Of a DNA stretch of 64,000 bases, positions 1 through 8,757 are shown one piece after another. A model generated the notes under the pieces. That model worked only from the letters and a program-made list of their open reading frames with translations. It searched no databases and had not been told where the DNA came from. Every line of letters begins with the position of its first letter. Position 1 is the first letter of the stretch. This stretch comes from Dechloromonas sp. H13 (GTDB lineage Bacteria; Pseudomonadota; Gammaproteobacteria; Burkholderiales; Rhodocyclaceae): the NCBI RefSeq assembly GCF_009469615.1, contig NZ_SSXX01000004.1:62001-126000 (forward strand), written 5' to 3'. Both the position numbers and the translations under genes were made by a program.

Positions 1-1104
1 GCCGCCAAGGCCGAGACCAAGCCGGCGGCGCCGAAGACCAAGGCGGAAATGGAGCTGGCGATCTCCGAATTCGAGCGCGAATACACCGAGTCGGACGTCA
101 TGGCGATCAACGTCGACCATGGCGCCGATTCGATCCAGTCCGACGTCGAGCAGGTGGCCGTCCTCTACGCCAACGGCCAGGACGCGGTCGTCCGCCCGCT
201 GCTGGAATCGTTGCTCGGGGCCTATCCGGGCGCCGAAGGGCTGCGCCTGTGGCTGATGCTCTTCGATTTCCTGCAGCTGACCGGCGATCGCGCCGCTTTC
301 GACAGGCTCGGCAGCGAATTCGTCCAGACCTGCGAGATGTCGCCGCCCGCCTGGCGCGAGCTGACCCCGCCGCCGGCGGCCGCCGCCGGGGCCGGGGCCG
401 GGACCGGGGTGGGCGCCTGTTCGCTGCAGGGGATCATGACCATGGACGATGCGGCGGCGCTGCTCCCGCTGGCCGACGCGCTGAAGAGCAAGCGGCCGCT
501 GCGCGTCGATTGCAGCCGCCTGCTCGGCTGCGACGACGAGATCGCCGGCCGCCTGGCCGAACTGCTGATGGGCGCCCGGCGCCAGGGCGCGGTGATCGTC
601 CTCGAGCAGATCGAGGGCTTCATTCCCCGTCTGCGCGGCCGCCTGGCGGTCGGCGAGGCGAAGAACACCCGCTCCTGGCTGCTGCTGCTGGAACTGTTGC
701 AGCGCCACGGCACCCAAGATGAATTCGAGCAGTGCGCGATCGACTTCGCGGTGACCTTCGAGCGTTCGCCGCCTTCCTGGGAAGCCGTTCCGGCGCCGAA
801 GCTGCCGGTCGGCACCAAGCCGGCCAAGCCGGCAGACAGCGCGCACTACCTGAGCGGCGAGATCAGGAACAGCCGTTTCGAGGAACTGGCGGCGGTGCTG
901 AACGGGGAAGACCATGTCATCCTCGATTTCGCGGCGGTGCGCCGCCTCGACTTCAGCTCGGCCGGGCAACTGGTCAATCGTCTGGTGCCGGTCAAGGAGA
1001 GCGGGCGGGACGTCGTCATCCGTAGCCCGAATCACCTGGTGGCGGAACTTATGGCCGTCGTCGGCCTCAACAAGTTTGCCCGCATCATCGTTCCCAAGTC
1101 TTAA
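1..1104 (+). CDS. STAS-domain protein with duplicated modules (5' end outside window)
   Basis: The frame is open from base 1, so the true start is probably upstream; the first in-window ATG is at 49. The last ~85 residues (nt ~840-1104) look like a STAS domain: alternating strands and helices with [17 protein letters not shown]. An earlier, more divergent STAS-like segment lies around nt 418-650. Each is preceded or followed by a helical block of the same pattern: W-L-x-L-x-x-x-L-Q ... F ... SPPxW at nt 241-357 and again at nt 664-780. The two blocks indicate internal duplication. STAS domains usually mediate partner binding, as in anti-sigma-factor antagonists. No phosphorylatable-serine role can be assigned with certainty. 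It ends 14 bases before hslV. Function unknown; the STAS assignment of the C-terminus is fairly secure, the N-terminal half less so. Confidence 0.65.
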   Translation, partial: AAKAETKPAAPKTKAEMELAISEFEREYTESDVMAINVDHGADSIQSDVEQVAVLYANGQDAVVRPLLESLLGAYPGAEGLRLWLMLFDFLQLTGDRAAFDRLGSEFVQTCEMSPPAWRELTPPPAAAAGAGAGTGVGACSLQGIMTMDDAAALLPLADALKSKRPLRVDCSRLLGCDDEIAGRLAELLMGARRQGAVIVLEQIEGFIPRLRGRLAVGEAKNTRSWLLLLELLQRHGTQDEFEQCAIDFAVTFERSPPSWEAVPAPKLPVGTKPAKPADSAHYLSGEIRNSRFEELAAVLNGEDHVILDFAAVRRLDFSSAGQLVNRLVPVKESGRDVVIRSPNHLVAELMAVVGLNKFARIIVPKS

Positions 1105-1118
1105 CGTCAGGAAGAATC

Positions 1119-1655
1119 ATGGAGCAATATCACGGCACGACGATTCTGTCGGTGCGCCGCGGCAATTCCGTCGCCATGGGCGGCGACGGCCAGGTCACGC
1201 TCGGCAACATCGTCATCAAGGCGACCGCGCGCAAAGTGCGCCGTCTTTACCAGGGGCGCATCCTGGCCGGCTTCGCGGGCGGCACGGCCGACGCCTTCAC
1301 GCTGTTCGAGCGCTTCGAGGCCAAGCTCGAGAAGCACCAGGGCAACCTGCTGCGCTCGGCGGTCGAACTGGCCAAGGACTGGCGTTCCGACCGCGCCCTG
1401 CGCCGGCTGGAGGCGATGCTGTCGGTCGCCGACCGCGAGGTGTCGCTGATCATCACCGGCAACGGTGATGTGCTGGAGCCCGAGCAGGGCATCGTCGCCA
1501 TCGGCTCGGGCGGTTCCTACGCCCAGAGCGCGGCGCGGGCCTTGCTGGAAAACACCGAGCTGAGCCCGCGCGACATCGTCACCAAGTCACTGGAAATCGC
1601 CGGCGACATCTGCATCTACACCAACCGCAATTTCACGATCGAGGCCCTCGAATGA
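1119..1655 (+). CDS. hslV: ATP-dependent protease HslVU, peptidase subunit HslV
   Basis: 178 aa, the usual length. HslV is the threonine peptidase double-hexamer of the cytoplasmic HslVU (ClpQY) protease. After the short N-terminal stretch MEQYHG comes TTILSVRR, where the first Thr of the pair is expected to become the catalytic N-terminal residue after processing. [10 protein letters not shown] and the [12 protein letters not shown] stretch match the family. The six-residue leader is typical of betaproteobacterial HslV, whereas enterobacterial HslV starts directly with MTT. It overlaps hslU by four bases (ATGA), so the two are translationally coupled. GAAG upstream of the ATG is a modest ribosome site. 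Confidence 0.96.
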   Translation: MEQYHGTTILSVRRGNSVAMGGDGQVTLGNIVIKATARKVRRLYQGRILAGFAGGTADAFTLFERFEAKLEKHQGNLLRSAVELAKDWRSDRALRRLEAMLSVADREVSLIITGNGDVLEPEQGIVAIGSGGSYAQSAARALLENTELSPRDIVTKSLEIAGDICIYTNRNFTIEALE

Positions 1656-2992
1656 CCGCGATGACCCCGCAGGAGATCGTCCACGAGCTGGACAAGCACA
1701 TCGTCGGCCAGAACAACGCCAAGAAATCGGTCGCCATCGCCCTGCGCAACCGCTGGCGCCGCGCCCAGGTCGCCGAGCCGCTGCGCCAGGAAATCACGCC
1801 CAAGAATATCCTGATGATCGGCCCGACCGGCGTCGGCAAGACCGAGATCGCCCGCCGCCTGGCGCGCCTGGCCAATGCGCCGTTCATCAAGATCGAGGCG
1901 ACCAAGTTCACCGAAGTGGGCTATGTCGGGCGCGATGTCGAAACGATCATCCGCGATCTGGTCGAGATGGCGATCAAGTCGCACCGCGAGCGCGCCATGA
2001 AGGCGATGCGCGGGCGCGCCGAGGACGCGGCCGAGGAGCGCGTGCTCGACGCCCTGCTGCCGCCGGCGCGCAGCCCGGGCTTTTTTGCCGAAAATTCCGA
2101 GTCGACCGCAACAGACGGTTCGACGCGCCAGAAATTCCGCAAGAAGCTGCGCGAGGGCGAGCTGGACGACAAGGAAATCGACATCGAGGTCGCCGCGCCG
2201 TCCATGCAGGCCGAGATCTTCGCGCCGCCCGGCATGGAGGAGCTGACGCAGCAGATTCAGGGCATGTTCCAGAACCTCGGCGGCGGCAAGAAGAAGTCGC
2301 GCAAGCTGAAGATCCGCGAGGCGCTGAAGCTGCTGACCGACGAGGAGGCGGCCCGGCTGGTCAACGACGAGGACGTCAAGACCGAGGCGGTCAGGGCGGT
2401 CGAGCAGAACGGCATCGTCTTCCTCGACGAGCTGGACAAGATCGCCAGCCGTTCCGAGATGCAGGGCGCCGACGTCTCGCGCCAGGGCGTGCAGCGCGAC
2501 CTGCTGCCGCTGGTCGAGGGGACGACGGTGTCGACCAAGTACGGCATGATCAAGACCGACCACATCCTGTTCATCGCTTCCGGCGCCTTCCACCTGTCCA
2601 AGCCGTCCGACCTGATCCCCGAGTTGCAGGGCCGTTTCCCGATCCGCGTCGAGCTCGATTCGCTGTCGGTCGCCGATTTCGAGTGCATCCTGACCCAGAC
2701 CGACGCCTGCCTGACCCGCCAGTACCAGGCGCTGCTCGAAACCGAGGGCGTGGCGCTCGACTTCGCCGAGGACGGCATCAAGCGCCTGGCCGAGATCGCC
2801 TTCCAGGTGAACGAGAAGACCGAGAACATCGGCGCCCGCCGCCTGCACACGGTCATGGAAAAGCTGCTCGAGGAAATCTCCTTCACCGCCGGCAAGGCCG
2901 GGCAGGAACGGCTCGTCGTCGACGCTGCCTACGTCAACGACCGCCTCGGCGTGCTCGCCGCCGACGAAGACCTTTCGCGCTACGTGCTGTGA
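1652..2992 (+). CDS. hslU: HslVU protease ATPase subunit HslU
   Basis: 446 aa AAA+ unfoldase that feeds substrates to HslV. Walker A GPTGVGKT lies at residues 57-64, and Walker [12 protein letters not shown] follows the variable I-domain (about residues 110-240). The conserved LSRYVL C-terminus that docks into HslV is present. The start overlaps the hslV stop (ATGA); an ATG three codons later is an alternative. The I-domain carries one copy of the iterated word GTCGACCGCAAC (nt 2101-2112), encoding part of a low-complexity STATDGS stretch. This shows the word being tolerated in a variable loop. Confidence 0.97.
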   Translation: MTAMTPQEIVHELDKHIVGQNNAKKSVAIALRNRWRRAQVAEPLRQEITPKNILMIGPTGVGKTEIARRLARLANAPFIKIEATKFTEVGYVGRDVETIIRDLVEMAIKSHRERAMKAMRGRAEDAAEERVLDALLPPARSPGFFAENSESTATDGSTRQKFRKKLREGELDDKEIDIEVAAPSMQAEIFAPPGMEELTQQIQGMFQNLGGGKKKSRKLKIREALKLLTDEEAARLVNDEDVKTEAVRAVEQNGIVFLDELDKIASRSEMQGADVSRQGVQRDLLPLVEGTTVSTKYGMIKTDHILFIASGAFHLSKPSDLIPELQGRFPIRVELDSLSVADFECILTQTDACLTRQYQALLETEGVALDFAEDGIKRLAEIAFQVNEKTENIGARRLHTVMEKLLEEISFTAGKAGQERLVVDAAYVNDRLGVLAADEDLSRYVL

Positions 2993-3879
2993 CGCCGGAC
3001 AGCCTGGCGTTCCGGCTCGTCGCCATCCTCTTCCCGATCTTCGGGATCGTCGCCGCCGGCTATTTCTACGCCCGCCACCACAAGCCGGAAATGGCGGTAG
3101 CCAACCGGCTGAACATGGACGTCTTCGTCCCGGCGCTGGTCTTCGCGGCGATGGCCGGCAAGTCCTTCGACCTCACCGCCTACGCGCCGCTCGCCCTCGG
3201 CGGTTTCATCGTGCTGGCGACCTGCGGCCTGCTTGCCTGGCCATTGGCGAAGCTGATCGGCATCCAGCCGAAAACGCTGGCGCCGCCGATGATGTTCAAC
3301 AACTCCGGTAATATCGGCCTGCCGCTCGCAGTCCTGGCCTGGGGCGAGGAGGCGTTGCCGGCGGCGGTGATCCTGTTCATGGTCGAGAACACGCTGCATT
3401 TCTCCTTCGGCGCCCGCCTGCTCGACCCGCACGCGCGCCTGCTGACGCTGTGGCGGGTGCCGGTGGTGGCCGCCGCGATCGCCGGCTTGGCGGTGGCGTT
3501 GCTGAAGATTCCCGTCTGGCAGCCGCTAGTCATCGCCATCAAGATGCTCGGCGACGTCTCGGTGCCGCTGCTGCTGTTCTCGCTCGGCGTGCGGATGACC
3601 GACGTGTCGTTCCGCGAATGGAAGGTGGCGACCGGTAGCGCCGTGCTGCGCCCGCTCGCCGGCATGGCGGTCGCCGCCGGCATCATCGAGCTGCTCGGCC
3701 TGCAGGGACGCGAGGCGGCGATGCTGCTGGTCTTCGGCGCGCTGCCGCCGGCGGTGCTCAACTTCCTGTTCGCCGAACGCTACAAGCAGGAACCGCAGCG
3801 CGTGGCGTCGATCGTCCTGATCGGCAACCTGGCGGCGCTGTTCTTCCTGCCGCTGGCCCTGGCGCTGGTGCTGCGCTGA
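2989..3879 (+). CDS. AEC (auxin efflux carrier) family transporter
   Basis: 296 aa if started at GTG 2989, which overlaps the hslU stop in a GTGA coupling; there is no better start because the frame upstream is antisense-like hslU sequence. The protein is almost entirely hydrophobic with about ten predicted membrane segments in two halves. It has the conserved [13 protein letters not shown] motif of the AEC/bile-acid-arsenite superfamily in the middle. Family members export or exchange small carboxylates such as malate or malonate; the substrate here cannot be told from sequence. Position behind hslVU suggests co-transcription but no functional link. Confidence 0.85.
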   Translation: MTPDSLAFRLVAILFPIFGIVAAGYFYARHHKPEMAVANRLNMDVFVPALVFAAMAGKSFDLTAYAPLALGGFIVLATCGLLAWPLAKLIGIQPKTLAPPMMFNNSGNIGLPLAVLAWGEEALPAAVILFMVENTLHFSFGARLLDPHARLLTLWRVPVVAAAIAGLAVALLKIPVWQPLVIAIKMLGDVSVPLLLFSLGVRMTDVSFREWKVATGSAVLRPLAGMAVAAGIIELLGLQGREAAMLLVFGALPPAVLNFLFAERYKQEPQRVASIVLIGNLAALFFLPLALALVLR

Positions 3880-3885
3880 CCGCCG

Positions 3886-3897
3886 GTTGCGGTCGAC
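3886..3897 (-). repeat. Iterated word GTCGACCGCAAC (intergenic copy)
   Basis: One exact copy of the 12-base word, on the minus strand, in the 37-base gap between the convergent ends of the AEC carrier and the thioredoxin gene. It is one of five copies that fall in very small intergenic gaps. Function unknown. Confidence 0.6.
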
Positions 3898-3916
3898 GGC
3901 CCGGAACGGCCGATTT

Positions 3917-4405
3917 TCAGCGCGCCGTGAGCGCCAGCGCCGATTTCTCGACGGCCTCCTCGAGGTAGCTCGGGTAGAAATCGGGCAGTCGGGCGCCGAC
4001 GATCGGCTCGGCGAGGCGCCGGCCCTGCGGGCCGTAGAAGGCGACGACCGGCACCAGCCGGATCTTCTCGCTGGCGGCGAAGCGCGCATGGGTCGTCGTT
4101 TCGCCGCGAAAATCGACGAGCGGCGCGTCGCTGTCCTGGTTGATCTGGCGGACGACCACCCGGTCGCGGTAGCGCGCCTGGGTGGCCAGCGGCTTCAGGT
4201 AGTCGCGCTTGACCGTTTCGCAGTACTTGCAGTCGTGGCGGCTGAAGACGACAACGAGCGGGGCGCCGGCGCGCGCCGCGCGGTCGGCGTCGGCGCGCAG
4301 GTCGACGGCGGCCGGCAGGTCGGTGCCGGCCGCCAGCGCATTGAGGGCGGGCAGGGCCAGTAGGCCGGCGAGCAGGGCGCGGCGGCGCGAACGCATCCGC
4401 TTCAT
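3917..4405 (-). CDS. Periplasmic thioredoxin-fold protein, SoxW-like
   Basis: 162 aa. An Arg-rich start followed by a hydrophobic stretch ending ALAAG is a secretion signal. A thioredoxin-like core follows with the redox pair C-K-Y-C (HDCKYCETV) and a cis-Pro-like VPVVAFYG segment. In Sox clusters, SoxW-type thioredoxins keep SoxYZ or cytochrome assembly cysteines reduced in the periplasm; that role is inferred from context. Its ATG lies one base after the stop of the small cytochrome gene upstream, so it is the last gene of a three-gene leftward operon. A second in-frame ATG three codons later is an alternative start. Confidence 0.75.
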   Translation of the reverse strand: MKRMRSRRRALLAGLLALPALNALAAGTDLPAAVDLRADADRAARAGAPLVVVFSRHDCKYCETVKRDYLKPLATQARYRDRVVVRQINQDSDAPLVDFRGETTTHARFAASEKIRLVPVVAFYGPQGRRLAEPIVGARLPDFYPSYLEEAVEKSALALTAR

Positions 4406-4406
4406 C

Positions 4407-4718
4407 TCACTTGTCGAAATGGTAGTAATGCTGGTTCAGCCAGGCGGCCACGGCGCCCTCCTCCTCCGGGAACCAGCCCGAATTGACCTGGGCGTTGCAG
4501 GCGGCGACCCGCTGCAGGAGCTCCAGCCGGTTGGAAAGCATGCGGCCGTCGCGGGTATACATCTTGCTGCCGTCGCCGCCGTACATGCGGACGTGGCAGC
4601 TCAGGCAGGCCTTGTCATGTAGTGCCTTGGCCGCCTGCAGGTCGACCTTGCCCCACGGTTCCTCGGCGTGGGCGGCAAGCGGCAGCAGGGAGAGCAGGGC
4701 AACGAGGGGCAGGCGCAT
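4407..4718 (-). CDS. Small c-type cytochrome (single heme), sulfur-cluster associated
   Basis: 103 aa with a clear signal peptide (ends AAHA) and one heme-binding motif CLSCH. A second unpaired Cys occurs in VAACNAQV, and the C-terminus ends HYYHFDK. GGAG precedes the ATG. It sits between the metallo-hydrolase and thioredoxin genes and is presumably a periplasmic electron carrier for the sulfur-oxidising enzymes. No Met ligand can be assigned with certainty; MYTRDGRML offers candidates. The family resembles the small cytochromes found beside SoxH-type hydrolases, but no specific name is justified. Confidence 0.8.
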   Translation of the reverse strand: MRLPLVALLSLLPLAAHAEEPWGKVDLQAAKALHDKACLSCHVRMYGGDGSKMYTRDGRMLSNRLELLQRVAACNAQVNSGWFPEEEGAVAAWLNQHYYHFDK

Positions 4719-4763
4719 GGGATCTCCGGTGGGGCGATTGTTGACGTATGGCCGGCGTCGGCA

Positions 4764-5774
4764 TCAGAAGCCGGCGGCTTCAGCTTCCAGGTAGGCGAGG
4801 CTGACGTACTTGCCGATGTTGCTCTCGAAGCCCTTGGTGTCGCGGGCCCGGCTGGCGACGCGCGGGTCCTTCAGCACCAGCGCCTTGGCTTCCTCCATCG
4901 GCAGGCCGTCCCTGACCGCCTGTTCGCACGTCCGGTAGATGCCTTCGAACAGCTCGCGGTTCCATTTGAGCACGTTGGGGCCGGGTTCGCCGTGGCCGGG
5001 CAGCCAGATCGTGCTGTTGGCGTTCTTTTCCAGCGCGTCGTAGGTCTTGAAGGTGCCGAGGTAGGAGCCGTCGTCCATGTTGGCGATGCGCCGGTCCATG
5101 GCGACGTCGCCGACGCAGGTCAGCCGGTCCTCAACCACCTCGATGCAGATGTCGGACGGCGTGTGCGCCTTGCCGTAGTGGTGCATGCGCAGGGTGACGT
5201 CGCCGAATTTCAGCTCGCTGCCATGGTCGATCGGCAGCGTCGGCGGCACGACGCGGGTGCCGAGGGTGGCCTGGTTGGTCCATTGCTCCATCAGCGTGCG
5301 CCACATGTTGCCTTGGACGCCGTTGATCTCCCTGATCGTTCCCGCGTGGGCGTACATCGGCACGCCCTTGAAGGCGGTGGCGAAGGCATCGTTCCCCAGC
5401 CAGTGGTCGCCGTGGTAGTGCGTATTGACGATCGCCACGACCGGCTTGTTGAAGGCCTTCTGCGCCTGGCGGATGGCCATTTCACCGATCTGCACCGAGG
5501 CGCCGGAATCGACGACGACCAACCCTCGGGCGGTATTGACGAAGGTGACGTTGCACATCATTCCCTGGTTTTCGGGGGTCGGGAAACCGTCGGGCGAGAA
5601 GATGATCCACACGTGTTTCGAGATCTGGCGCAGCGGATGGTCCTTGACCCGCGGCCCGCGCACGAAATCCTCCACCTCCTTGGCGAAGGCGCTCATCGCC
5701 CGCCACGGGGCGAACTCGGCGAGGCCCAGGGCGAACAGGCCGGCGGCGGTGCGCAGGAAATTGCGACGCTTCAT
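4764..5774 (-). CDS. Secreted metallo-beta-lactamase-fold hydrolase, SoxH-like
   Basis: 336 aa from the second ATG. The first ATG (5780) directly abuts the AGGAG ribosome site, whereas the one at 5774 lies six bases from it, so 5774 is preferred. The N-terminus KRRNFLRTAAGLFALGLAEF is a Tat-type signal. The core motif THYHGDHWLGN gives the H-x-H-x-D-H metal site, with LPGHGEPG further on, as in glyoxalase II/SoxH-type hydrolases. SoxH-like proteins recur in sox clusters with undefined substrates. It is first in a leftward operon with a cytochrome and a thioredoxin, and divergent from cytochrome c4. Confidence 0.8.
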   Translation of the reverse strand: MKRRNFLRTAAGLFALGLAEFAPWRAMSAFAKEVEDFVRGPRVKDHPLRQISKHVWIIFSPDGFPTPENQGMMCNVTFVNTARGLVVVDSGASVQIGEMAIRQAQKAFNKPVVAIVNTHYHGDHWLGNDAFATAFKGVPMYAHAGTIREINGVQGNMWRTLMEQWTNQATLGTRVVPPTLPIDHGSELKFGDVTLRMHHYGKAHTPSDICIEVVEDRLTCVGDVAMDRRIANMDDGSYLGTFKTYDALEKNANSTIWLPGHGEPGPNVLKWNRELFEGIYRTCEQAVRDGLPMEEAKALVLKDPRVASRARDTKGFESNIGKYVSLAYLEAEAAGF

Positions 5775-5872
5775 CAGCATCTCCTGAAACGGTTAAATGC
5801 TAATCTTCGCGCCATCGCCGGCCGCCGTCTACTGTTTTTGCTCCAGCCGTCGGGCGGCCGAATTTTCGCCGT

Positions 5873-5901
5873 TTGAAAGCACGGTGTAAGCGAATTAATA
5901 T
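5873..5901 (+). promoter_or_regulatory. Sigma-70-type promoter for cytochrome c4
   Basis: TTGAAA, 17 bases, TAATAT, ending 29 bases before the GTG start in the divergent gap 5775-5930. The match to both boxes and the ideal spacing are seen directly; activity is inferred. Confidence 0.55.
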
Positions 5902-5930
5902 TTGATATTGTTTGCTGGAGGAGGGTTCAA

Positions 5931-6548
5931 GTGGGTTACAAGCATGTGTTTTTGACGGGCGCGGCGCTCGTCGCCGGGCTGGCCAGCCTGTCGGCGCTGG
6001 CCGACTCCAAGGCCGATCAGTTGCGCGCCGAGGAGATCGTTTCCGGGCGCTGCTTCCTGTGCCACGGCATGGAAGGCGAGTCGGCAAGCCCGGTCTTTCC
6101 GCGCCTGGCCGGCCAGCATTCGGAATATGTCGCGCGCCAGCTCGCCGATTTCAAGAGCGGCAAGCGCAAGAGCGACACCATGAAGCCGCAGGCGGAAGAG
6201 CTGACGCCGGCCGAGATGAAGGCACTGGGGGCGTTCTTCGAGAAGAAGAAGGCGGCGACCAACGCGCCGACCGACGTCGAGATCCTGGCAGTCGGCAAGT
6301 ACATCTTCAGCAAGGGCAATTCCTTCTCCGGCCTGCCGGCCTGCGCCAGCTGCCACGGCGCCAAGGGGCTGGGCACCCCGCAGCTGCCGCGCCTGGCCGG
6401 CCAGCACCCGCGCTACATCGAGGACCAGCTGAAGCAGTTCAACAAGCGCGAGCGGACCAACGACAACGCGGTCATGCACACCGTCGCCTCGAAGCTCAGC
6501 GAGCTGGAAACGCACGCTGTCGCCGAGTACATCGCGACGCTCGAATAG
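5931..6548 (+). CDS. Cytochrome c4 (diheme)
   Basis: 205 aa starting with GTG, preceded by a strong GGAGGAGG ribosome site. A signal peptide ending LSALA is followed by two homologous c-type domains, each with CxxCH (CFLCH and CASCH) and each with the PRLAGQH signature of cytochrome c4. The family carries electrons from periplasmic dehydrogenases to terminal cbb3-type oxidases. Here it lies between two sulfur-oxidation operons and could accept electrons from flavocytochrome c or SoxCD; that is inference. A bidirectional terminator follows. Confidence 0.9.
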   Translation: MGYKHVFLTGAALVAGLASLSALADSKADQLRAEEIVSGRCFLCHGMEGESASPVFPRLAGQHSEYVARQLADFKSGKRKSDTMKPQAEELTPAEMKALGAFFEKKKAATNAPTDVEILAVGKYIFSKGNSFSGLPACASCHGAKGLGTPQLPRLAGQHPRYIEDQLKQFNKRERTNDNAVMHTVASKLSELETHAVAEYIATLE

Positions 6549-6565
6549 CTTTCCGGACGTCCATG

Positions 6566-6593
6566 AAAAAAGGCCGCGGATGCGGCCTTTTTT
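6566..6593. terminator. Bidirectional rho-independent terminator
   Basis: AAAAAAGGCCGC, loop GGAT, GCGGCCTTTTTT: a 12-bp perfect stem flanked by an A run and a T run. It therefore serves both cytochrome c4 (+) and fccB (-), which converge here. Confidence 0.9.
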
Positions 6594-6611
6594 CGTTGGC
6601 GACGAGAAATC

Positions 6612-7889
6612 TCAGGCCAGCATGTCGGCCCAGATGTTCTTCGCCCAGCCGAGCGCGACCTTGCCTTCGATCTCGTTGCGCGCCGCCGACACGCCGCCGG
6701 CACCCTTGACCGGCTGGACGACCTTGGTCGCCGGGTCGTACTGGTGCACCGAGGTGACGTGGATCGCCTGCTTGGCATCGACGAAGCTGTAGCAGGTGTT
6801 CATGACCACCGGCGTCGGGCTCGGCTCCTGGCCGGAGAGCAGGTTGAGGATGGCGGCGGCAGCCAGCTTGCCATGCTGGTTGGCCATGTGGCCGGACTTC
6901 GGCATGGTCGGCGCCGGGAAGATGGCGTCGCCGATGACATGGACGCCCGGCGTGCTGTTGACCTCCATCGACAGCCAGTTGATGTCCACCCAGCGGTTGT
7001 TGATCAGCTTGAGCCCCGACTTGGCGGCGATGTCGCCGGCGCGGTGCGGCGGAATCACGTTGAGCACGTCGGCCTTGAACTTGTCGAATTCGAGGATGGC
7101 GGTGTTGGTCTTGACGTCGACATCCTTCAACTCGCTGTTGTTGCGGTATTCCAGCGTGCCCTTGTAGAGGTCTTCCCAGGCCTTGACGAACAGCCCCTTC
7201 TTGGAGACCACGTCCTCGTTGGCGTCGAGGATGATGACCTTCGATTTCGGCTTGTTCTGCTTGAAGTAGTTGGCCACCAGGCAGGCGCGCTCGTAGGGTC
7301 CGGGCGGGCAGCGGTAGGGGGCCTTGGGGATGGCGATGGCGTAGGTGCCGCCGTCCTTCATGCCTTCCAGCTGCTTGCGCAGGGCGACGGTCTGCGGGCC
7401 GGCCTTCCAGGCGTGCAGGACCTTCGCCTGGGCGTCGGCGTTGTTGAGGCCGGGAATCTGGTCCCACATGAAATCGACGCCGGGCGACAGCACCAGCCGA
7501 TCGTAGGACATGGCGCCGCCCTTGGCGAGCGAAATCGAGCGTTTGGCGGCGTCGACCGCAACCACTTCGTCCTGGACGATGCGTACGCCCCACTTGTTCT
7601 TCAGGCCGTCGTAGCTGACCGTGATGTCTTCCATCGTCTTGGTGCCGCCGATCACCAGGTTGGAGATCGGGCAGGAGATGAAGGTCGGGTTGCGCTCGAT
7701 CAGCGTCACCTGGACACTGCCTTCGCTCCACATGCGCAGGTACTTGGCGACCGTGGCGCCGCCGTAGCCGCCGCCGACAACGACGACATGGCCGCTGGCC
7801 TTGCCGCCGCCGGCACAGCCGTAGAGGGAGGCCATCGCGCCGGCTGCCGCGCCGACCTTGAGGAAATCGCGTCTTTTCATCAGCATCAT
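6612..7889 (-). CDS. fccB: Flavocytochrome c sulfide dehydrogenase, FAD subunit (FccB/SoxF)
   Basis: 425 aa. The Tat-type leader MKRRDFLKVGAAAGAMA ends near a Cys, then HVVVVGGGYGGATVAKYL gives the dinucleotide-binding fold. Cysteines in TFISCPISN and in APYRCPPGP are the expected redox-active pair of the sulfide quinone reductase/FCSD family, and NTCYSFVD near the C-terminus matches the family. It oxidises sulfide in the periplasm and passes electrons to the partner cytochrome encoded just upstream. AGGGGAG six bases before the ATG supports 7889; an ATG three codons on is possible. It is the second gene of the leftward fccA-fccB unit. Confidence 0.92.
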   Translation of the reverse strand: MMLMKRRDFLKVGAAAGAMASLYGCAGGGKASGHVVVVGGGYGGATVAKYLRMWSEGSVQVTLIERNPTFISCPISNLVIGGTKTMEDITVSYDGLKNKWGVRIVQDEVVAVDAAKRSISLAKGGAMSYDRLVLSPGVDFMWDQIPGLNNADAQAKVLHAWKAGPQTVALRKQLEGMKDGGTYAIAIPKAPYRCPPGPYERACLVANYFKQNKPKSKVIILDANEDVVSKKGLFVKAWEDLYKGTLEYRNNSELKDVDVKTNTAILEFDKFKADVLNVIPPHRAGDIAAKSGLKLINNRWVDINWLSMEVNSTPGVHVIGDAIFPAPTMPKSGHMANQHGKLAAAAILNLLSGQEPSPTPVVMNTCYSFVDAKQAIHVTSVHQYDPATKVVQPVKGAGGVSAARNEIEGKVALGWAKNIWADMLA

Positions 7890-7901
7890 GGTTGTCTCCC
7901 C

Positions 7902-8207
7902 TTATTTTTGTGCGGCGAAATAGCCGGCGATCAGATCGAGTTGCTCGTCGGTGTAGCCCTTCGAGATCTGATGCATGATCGAGGCGGGTTTGACGCCGCT
8001 CTTGAAGTCGGCCAGCTTCTGCAGGATCTTGGCCTTGTCGACGCCGGCCAGCGCGTCGATGCCGGAACCGGGAACGGCATGGCCGTTGGTGCCGTGGCAG
8101 TTGGCGCAGGTCGCCGCGAGGTTGCGGGCCAGGTTGGGATCGGCCGCGTGCGCGGCACCGGTTGCAGCGAGCAGGCCGAGCGCTGCGACAGTGGGTAGCA
8201 GTTTCAT
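7902..8207 (-). CDS. fccA: Cytochrome c subunit of flavocytochrome c sulfide dehydrogenase
   Basis: 101 aa with a signal peptide ending AAHA, one CANCH heme site and a C-terminal helix. GAGGAG precedes the ATG. It lies 12 bases upstream of fccB on the same strand, matching the FccAB arrangement in which a small cytochrome is the electron acceptor of the flavoprotein. A single-heme subunit of this size agrees with the short FccA type rather than the larger diheme form. It could also be described as SoxE-like. Confidence 0.82.
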   Translation of the reverse strand: MKLLPTVAALGLLAATGAAHAADPNLARNLAATCANCHGTNGHAVPGSGIDALAGVDKAKILQKLADFKSGVKPASIMHQISKGYTDEQLDLIAGYFAAQK

Positions 8208-8280
8208 CGAGACATCTCCTCAGAGTGATGTGGGCACGCCATATAGCCGATTCTTGTGCGTTGTGCTTATCAGCGTAGAG

Positions 8281-8351
8281 CAAAGGGTATAGGCCTTTGG
8301 TCCAAATTGCATGCTGCATTGCAACAATATAAGTAGTTGACTATATAAGTA
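8281..8351. promoter_or_regulatory. Candidate operator cluster between fccA and soxR-like gene
   Basis: This AT-rich part of the 184-base divergent gap holds several symmetric elements. They are CAAAGG-7-CCTTTG (8281-8299), TTTGG-T-CCAAA (8296-8306), TTGCA-8-TGCAA (8307-8324) and the direct repeat ATATAAGTA at 8327-8335 and 8343-8351 (16-base period). A TTGACT box at 8337-8342 with TACATT 17 bases on could be the rightward promoter, so the repeats would overlap it. Binding of the adjacent ArsR-family regulator is inferred. Confidence 0.45.
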
Positions 8352-8391
8352 CGCAGTTATACATTATTTCTTAATACAGATCAAAAACGCG

Positions 8392-8724
8392 ATGGACGAG
8401 ACAAACCAGGTGTTCGAACAAGTGGCGCATTACTTTGGATTGCTGGCCGATCCGACGCGTTTGCGCATTCTCTCCTGCCTGTGCGGCGAGGAGCGCCCGG
8501 TGCATGAAGTGGTGGAAACCGTCGGCCTGACGCAGGCCAACATTTCCCGCCACTTGAACATCCTCTACCGGGCCGGGGTGGTCGACCGGCGGCGCGAGGG
8601 GAGTTCGGTCTACTACCGCGTCGTTGATCCGAATTTCGTCGATATCTGCCGAACGGTCAGCATTACGGTGGCGAGCCGTGACCTGGGCGAGCAGATGGGG
8701 ATCGTCGGCAGCACTTCGCGGTAA
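8392..8724 (+). CDS. soxR: ArsR-family winged-helix regulator, SoxR/SqrR/BigR-like
   Basis: 110 aa, a single ArsR/SmtB domain: ADPTRLRILSCL opening helix, recognition helix around LTQANISRHLNIL, and wing RREGSSVYYRV. It has no classical ELCVCDL metal site. Cysteines sit at residues 29, 31 and 86; a Cys in the early helix paired with one near residue ~85-110 is the arrangement used for persulfide sensing in SqrR/BigR-type repressors. It starts the rightward sox operon and is divergent from fccAB, so it probably represses both and is released by polysulfide. Not to be confused with the redox-sensing MerR-family SoxR of enterobacteria. Confidence 0.8.
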   Translation: MDETNQVFEQVAHYFGLLADPTRLRILSCLCGEERPVHEVVETVGLTQANISRHLNILYRAGVVDRRREGSSVYYRVVDPNFVDICRTVSITVASRDLGEQMGIVGSTSR

Positions 8725-8757
8725 ATCAGTCAATCAAGTCAGAGGGGAGTCATCTCG

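Noticed and set aside
360..415. Gly/Ala GC-rich run as a repeat or structural element
   Set aside because: It is coding for a flexible linker between modules of the STAS protein; the reading frame is intact.
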